NCBI GenBank assembly: GCA_947462335.1
Contig: OX381721.1
Location: 9,362,001 to 9,426,000 of the forward strand
Direction of reading: 5' to 3'
DNA from: Harmothoe impar
Taxonomy: Eukaryota > Annelida > Polychaeta > Phyllodocida > Polynoidae
Length of the DNA: 64,000 nt
A program made the position numbers and the translations under genes. Positions 61,001 to 64,000 of this stretch are shown here, in pieces. Position 1 is the stretch's first letter. Every line of letters starts with the position of its first letter. Below the pieces are notes generated by a model, which was given only the letters and a program-made list of their open reading frames with translations, ran no database searches and was not told the DNA's origin.

Positions 61001-64000
61001 GCAGCTGGCCAATTTTGCAGGACCGGATAGATTTCTGCAGGACAGGATACCAAAATCAAAGTTTGCATTCTATTTAGAATGGAATAACATTTATAAAAGA
61101 AATAATAACAAAGAAAATTGCTTTAATTTGCTTAGAATATTAGTGTGCACTCCAGAACCTGTAACTTCAGTTCTAGTTGGAATATTTTAAGAATTCTTTC
61201 AGTTCTGGAAAGCCCAGAATGTGGAGGGCATCTGGTCCTGCAACACTAGTCATTTTGCCGGACCATAGCCATTTTAGGCGGACATTGCCAATGTCCGGCA
61301 CGTTTTGGCAAAGACTGTTAACTTCCCAGTCATCAATTTTTCCAACATTTTTTGAAATCATTAAGTTAAGAAGCATAGCTGTATAATTATGTAACCCTAA
61401 AGAGAGCATGTCTAGAAATTTTGGCATGATATATGAGTGCTAGTTACATACTGATGCGGCATTATTGTTGCACTGTTGATCGTTGCTGGAATCATTAAAT
61501 ATGTGTTGATTTGATGTCCGTTGGTATTAGCGTTGGGTATGGTATTCATTTTCTACTCAATGATTCTCCATAATGATAATTATAAATATGAATCCTTGTC
61601 CAGAGTCATTAACACAGACAACCTAAGCCTGCTGGGGCTCACCATGGACTATGGACCTTTTGCATTCATGGAGATGTTCAACCCTGACTTTGTCTGCAAT
61701 GCATCAGGTAAGTACTTATGATGACAAACCATTCTTCTTCTTAACCTTTAGGACAAGTATCTAAGACTATATGCCCATGCATGACTTAGTTGTATACAAG
61801 TAACATACCAAATATCTACATTACACTCTCGGACAAACAATATTGGAAAAATATATTCATCATCAGCATATTGGCCATATTATCATCTAATGTATACATT
61901 TAACAATTTAAAAAAAGTGCATCATCATAATATTCTAAAATATAACATTTTGGCAGATTACTGGGGTCGTTACTCGTACAGGAGCCAGCCTGAGGCAGTG
62001 CGCTGGGGGCTTGAGCGGCTGGCGGCGGTACTAAACCTCGTGCTGCCCCCTGGTGTGCTGGCGGAGAAGCTGGCCGCCTTCAGGGACGTCTATGAGACCC
62101 ACTACCTCAGCCTCATGAGGCACAAGGTGGGGCAATTTGTATCTCTTGATGTATTGGAAGCTATATGTGACTTGCACTGGGGAAAAACCTTAGTGTACAC
62201 TGCACTAAGGGCCTTTTTCGCAGATTGTGTCACATATGAGTAATTCAAGCCCTATCCTATTGGAAGATGAAAAGATTCAAAGGCAGAGGTTCAAATATTG
62301 TCGTGTCAAAGATTTGGAGAATGAACCACAAAGAATTGCCTGAGCCATAAATAAGATGATCTATGTACAATTTTACCATAATTATCTCATTATGTGGTTC
62401 ATTACATGCATTTTATGTGTGTAAGCCGAGTATCTAATTCAAGTCCTAGGTTGGTTCCGTGTCATTAAGCTCCCATAGGCCTACACATATAAAGACTAAA
62501 GGCCCTATGACTGAGAGTCCCCAAGGTAGAAGGATCAAAATAATGTCATCATAACGGCATTGATACGTCATCATACATTCCCTTGTAGCTTGGTCTCATG
62601 ACGCCGGACGCTGGTGATGCCGCCCTGGTGGCAGACCTGTTAGATACTATGCAGCACACAGGGGCAGACTTCTCCTGCACCTTCAGGTAGGGGGCTGGGT
62701 TATAACAGTATGCTAGTTTGTAAATACCGATTATCGTGATATTTGCTCCATTTATTTCAATAGCATAGAAACCGTTATAAATAGGCTGATGCTATAATGA
62801 CACATATAATGTTGCTTTAAACAATGTGTGTGTCATTGCCTGATACTTACCAACATTGGACATACATCTACACACCAACAGACACAGTCTGGTTTTCGAT
62901 CTTGTTGAACCACTTCTGCCCTGTCATCTTTGGGGAAATCTGTCTTAGCATTCTGTGAGCTGCAGGAACTAGTAATTTATTGACCACTGTTGTGTTCATA
63001 TCCTAATTGCTTTGTCTACATTAGTGACATTTCTGTTAAGTGGTAATGATGTACCTTCTTTCCTCCAGGGCCCTGGCCGACCACCCTGACACCACTGCAG
63101 CCCTGGAGCACATCCTGAGTACATGTCTGTCTGGTGTGGACACCATGAAGGACATCTATAAAGTTGTACCCAAAGTGTTACCTGTGTAAGTAATGTGTCC
63201 CCAGTCAGGGCTATATACCCCCCCCCCCCCTCCTCACCCAACTAGCCTGGAGTGCTTCATGGTCTGACAACTTATTTCTGAAAACACTATCTTCAGCTAT
63301 TTGTAATCATCTCTTGTTTGTTCAGGGAACGACGCCTCTATCTGATCTGTCTATAATATGAATGTCTAGCAACTACCTCAGTAGTTTCTCATCAAAAGTA
63401 ACATGTTATAGCAATCCTCAATATCAAATACCAAAATGCTCAGATATTAAATTATTTCAAAATAGGATTTTTGTCAAAATATAGCATGTGTTTTGCTGTG
63501 CTATCAGGAAGCTGCAGCGGTCCCTGACAGTGCTGGAGACCCAGGGCCACCTGCTCACTCAGTACCTGGAGGCTAGTCACTCGTCTACCGAGCAGCTCAA
63601 CCAGCGACCCATAATAGCATGGGTACAGGTTAGTACCAACACTTTAAGAACTGCATGGTCAATTGTCTTCTTAATGCACCAAAGCAATGCTGGACACTGA
63701 ATTTTGGACTTTATATCTTGTATGGCCACCTGGCAGCTATAGTCTGTACTATAATATTATGGTCTGCCAGCCATGTTTTTCCTTACATAGGCAAGCCAAT
63801 TAAGCTGTAAAACAGTCTCGCTTTATCTATCTACAGGTGTCCGTACTATCCAGGACCATTGTAACATGTATACCATATTAATTTACAGTCCTTGACAGCT
63901 GAGACCAAGGCACAAAGTGACCGGACACGGTGGACAGCATGGATGGACCAGTACTCAAGCCGATCACAACTGGAACCAGGAGACAAGGCTGCGGAACGGC
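45407..64000 (+). CDS. SELENOO: SELENOO: mitochondrial protein adenylyltransferase SelO (12 exons visible, 3'-partial)
   Basis: SelO has a kinase fold but transfers AMP from ATP to protein Ser/Thr/Tyr in mitochondria (family knowledge). Exons: 45407-45559, 57902-58140, 58519-58660, 58976-59121, 60350-60479, 60821-60921, 61604-61707, 61957-62126, 62589-62686, 63069-63185, 63508-63628, 63889-64000 (open). All phases match, giving 544 codons. Family motifs in order: [33 protein letters not shown] (K149, nucleotide-binding Lys), [49 protein letters not shown], and [14 protein letters not shown]309/N310 and D319 match the catalytic Asp-Asn pair and the DYG magnesium Asp. The last ~110 residues, including the C-terminal Sec site of vertebrate orthologues, lie beyond the edge. 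Intron 1 (12.3 kb) contains a whole antisense receptor gene, and intron 4 holds a splice-donor minisatellite. Confidence 0.95.
46339..46576 (-). CDS. Glutamate receptor last exon: end of S2, TM4, cytoplasmic tail
   Basis: Minus-strand acceptor ttttcag at 46577; the first base completes Gly579. The exon reads [20 protein letters not shown], then [20 protein letters not shown] (TM4) and a 12-residue tail ending SRSGPMVD and a stop at 46339. The very short tail lacks the PDZ ligand and phosphorylation regions found in vertebrate NMDA and AMPA subunits. Confidence 0.9.
46339..56179 (-). CDS. Ionotropic glutamate receptor, 657 aa, complete, nested in SELENOO intron 1
   Basis: A ligand-gated cation channel subunit of the plasma membrane. 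Minus-strand exons, 5' to 3': 56179-56089 (ATG at 56161), 55499-55347, 54448-54303, 54064-53885, 52575-52414, 50544-50456, 49997-49907, 49140-48982, 48292-48109, 47767-47550, 47305-47025, 46576-46339 (stop). Every junction is GT-AG with matching phase; CDS 1,974 nt. Order: signal peptide, short amino-terminal domain (about 25-225), S1 ([36 protein letters not shown] with agonist Arg R313), TM1 (354-372), pore loop (396-412), TM3 with LTASLAAV (YTANLAAF-like), S2 ([19 protein letters not shown]), TM4 (624-645), 12-residue tail. D532, not Glu, in S2 and the CDW...GFGIAL segment point to an NMDA/Epsilon-type rather than an AMPA/kainate receptor. The subfamily is my inference. Confidence 0.94.
47550..48292 (-). 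CDS. Glutamate receptor pore module: TM1, re-entrant loop and TM3 exons
   Basis: Exon 48292-48109 carries TM1 ([20 protein letters not shown]) and the re-entrant loop [16 protein letters not shown]. Exon 47767-47550 carries TM3 ([17 protein letters not shown]) and the gate motif LTASLAAV, then S2 begins. Aligned without gaps from the loop tryptophan (W403), the residue eight positions on, which is Q/R in AMPA/kainate and N in NMDA receptors, is K411. The exons join through a split Ala codon (g|ct). Confidence 0.9.
48578..48840. repeat. ATTGAATACGGCC terminal-inverted-repeat element (receptor intron)
   Basis: The left arm begins tatgcttaagcattgaaagg and the right arm ends atagttaagcata. Each arm (~70 nt) has nested ggccgtattcaatg and cccccattgaata motifs. 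The core repeats a 40-nt stretch also present at 48441-48480 (cccattgataccgtctctg), so the element may be nested in or have copied flanking DNA. Confidence 0.75.
50968..51050. repeat. Near-perfect 83-bp hairpin
   Basis: The arms ggtttctccacttgtggtac and gtaccactcgtggagaaacc continue inward through cttggatcatatcacac and its complement, around a ~7-nt loop. A transcript would form a ~38-bp stem. It lies in a glutamate-receptor intron. Confidence 0.8.
51848..52211. mobile_element. GGCTGTGTCTCAC inverted-repeat element, copy C
   Basis: Same termini and core as copies A and B, with an AACT duplication on both sides. The left array has six 17-bp units, four of which share the private variant ggctgcc, showing recent local expansion. 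The right array has four units. It lies in a glutamate-receptor intron. Confidence 0.87.
52846..53400 (+). pseudogene. Decayed LINE reverse-transcriptase fragment
   Basis: The plus-strand frame reads [12 protein letters not shown], an in-frame TAA, then [20 protein letters not shown], then [31 protein letters not shown] and YSDDIG followed by TAG. These are the fingers/palm motifs of a non-LTR retrotransposon reverse transcriptase (D-x-S-K-A-F, G-x-x-Q, Y-x-D-D). At least two nonsense codons, no visible endonuclease upstream, and a changed YADD box show it is dead. It sits antisense in a glutamate-receptor intron. Confidence 0.88.
54545..54642. repeat. ~99-bp TTAAAG element, copy 4
   Basis: Ends attaaagggacattgtcacc and gagaatgccactttaa, core 'acatagcagactagaaca'. 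It is the closest match to copy 1 and lies in a glutamate-receptor intron. Confidence 0.72.
54909..55327. mobile_element. GGCCAAAAAAAA terminal-inverted-repeat element, TAA duplication
   Basis: The left end GGCCAAAAAAAAAGAAGGTG and right end CACCTTTTATTTTTTTTGGCC are inverted, followed inward by tgtttcaggcaac and its complement. TAA flanks both sides. The interior has a ~25-nt T run and a 17-nt A run. The right end is only 19 bp from the donor of receptor exon 55347-55499. Confidence 0.8.
55581..55657 (-). tRNA. tRNA-like sequence, probably a pseudogene or part of a repeat
   Basis: On the minus strand it begins GGGGATGTAGCTCAGTGGTA, with a good D arm (GCTC/GAGC, A-box) and a T arm (GGGTTCGAGTC, B-box). 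The acceptor stem pairs with TGTCTCC using three G-U pairs. The anticodon arm is abnormal: CAATT/AATTG encloses only six bases (GCTTGC). A functional anticodon therefore cannot be read, although the body resembles tRNA-Ala or tRNA-Cys. Confidence 0.55.
55666..55915. repeat. Two tandem 125-bp units beside the tRNA-like sequence
   Basis: Units 55666-55790 and 55791-55915 both begin tcagatagaccgtgtcctgc and end ctacactaatatgta, with only a few substitutions. They directly abut the tRNA-like sequence and may form one composite repeat with it. Confidence 0.85.
56089..56179 (-). CDS. Glutamate receptor start exon with signal peptide
   Basis: Reading the minus strand, acceptor ttttcag is followed by 18 nt of 5' UTR, then ATG at 56161 and a typical signal peptide ([18 protein letters not shown], likely cleaved near residue 18-20). 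The donor gtagat splits a Val codon completed by the next exon (55499). The acceptor before the UTR implies at least one further non-coding 5' exon upstream, which I could not locate. Confidence 0.85.
57487..57600. repeat. GTGAAATACGGCC hairpin element, copy 2
   Basis: The outer arms are agtctgttg/caacagagt. The inner arms are agggccgtatttcacgaggc and its near complement aagtgaaatgcggcc. It is 300 bp before SELENOO exon 2. Confidence 0.72.
58976..59121 (+). CDS. SELENOO: SELENOO exon 4, whose 3' end seeds the downstream minisatellite
   Basis: Acceptor tgtag|gcc follows exon 3 in phase 0, and the exon reads [16 protein letters not shown] through [13 protein letters not shown]. It ends in a split Arg codon (cg|a) completed by exon 5 at 60350, which restores the family motif LAPSFLRIGS. 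The donor gtaggt starts at 59122; four bases downstream a second, stronger-looking gtaagg would bring in an in-frame TAG (cgg tag). The last 35 nt of this exon plus the donor are the ancestral unit of the 48-bp tandem array that fills most of the following intron. Confidence 0.9.
59087..60185. repeat. 48-bp minisatellite made of SELENOO exon-4 end plus 5' splice site
   Basis: About 16 near-identical 48-bp units (59087-59850) are followed by about six progressively degenerate ones (to ~60185). Each unit equals the last ~35 nt of exon 4 (gcagccatcgtgatgagact through ccttcctttctac) plus the donor ggtaggtagg. Exon 4 itself holds unit 1. In the coding frame each unit runs into TAG right after the donor, so units cannot be translated by read-through. 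The 313-aa and shorter frames on the minus strand (repeating [16 protein letters not shown]) are artefacts of this array. Confidence 0.92.

Noticed and set aside
61890..62243. 117-aa plus-strand frame as a single gene
   Set aside because: Only 61957-62126 of it is real (a SELENOO exon); the rest is flanking intron read through.

Overview
This is eukaryotic, animal nuclear DNA: multi-exon genes with GT-AG introns, AT-rich introns, and many short inverted-repeat transposons. The gene content (a PDE11-type phosphodiesterase, SELENOO, and an ionotropic glutamate receptor with NMDA/Epsilon-like features) and the dense palindromic MITEs fit an invertebrate deuterostome. A cephalochordate (amphioxus) is my best guess, but it is an inference, not a demonstrated identity.

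Layout. 1-14,218: no supportable exon, only interspersed repeats. 14,219-35,524 (+): the C-terminal half of a PDE11-like phosphodiesterase in 14 exons (463 codons plus stop). It covers the second half of GAF-B and a complete HD-type catalytic domain; the N-terminal part is not found in the window. 35,525-41,310: intergenic, with a cluster of TTGTAGGATAAGGGC palindromes and a foldback element. 41,311-43,510 (+): a complete three-exon gene for an unrecognised 234-aa multi-pass membrane protein. 45,407 to beyond the right edge (+): SELENOO, 12 exons visible (544 codons); the C terminus, where vertebrate SELENOO has its selenocysteine, lies outside the window. 46,339-56,161 (-): a complete 12-exon ionotropic glutamate receptor of 657 aa, lying wholly inside the 12.3-kb first intron of SELENOO on the opposite strand.

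The genes do not form an obvious pathway. PDE11 breaks down cyclic nucleotides in the cytosol, SELENOO is a mitochondrial pseudokinase-fold AMP transferase, and the receptor is a plasma-membrane cation channel.

Most notable observations: (1) a 48-bp minisatellite in SELENOO made of the last ~35 nt of exon 4 plus its 5' splice site, giving about 20 tandem decoy donors after the real one; (2) the nested antisense receptor, with a lysine at the aligned Q/R/N pore site and a half-length amino-terminal domain; (3) a family of ~300-360 bp inverted-repeat elements with 4-bp target duplications (AGTG, TTAA, AACT), whose arms contain a 17-bp tandem repeat that varies in number on one side only; (4) at least eight other short inverted-repeat families; (5) a LINE reverse-transcriptase fossil and a tRNA-like sequence. 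All exon calls were made by eye from splice sites, phase continuity and remembered family motifs.
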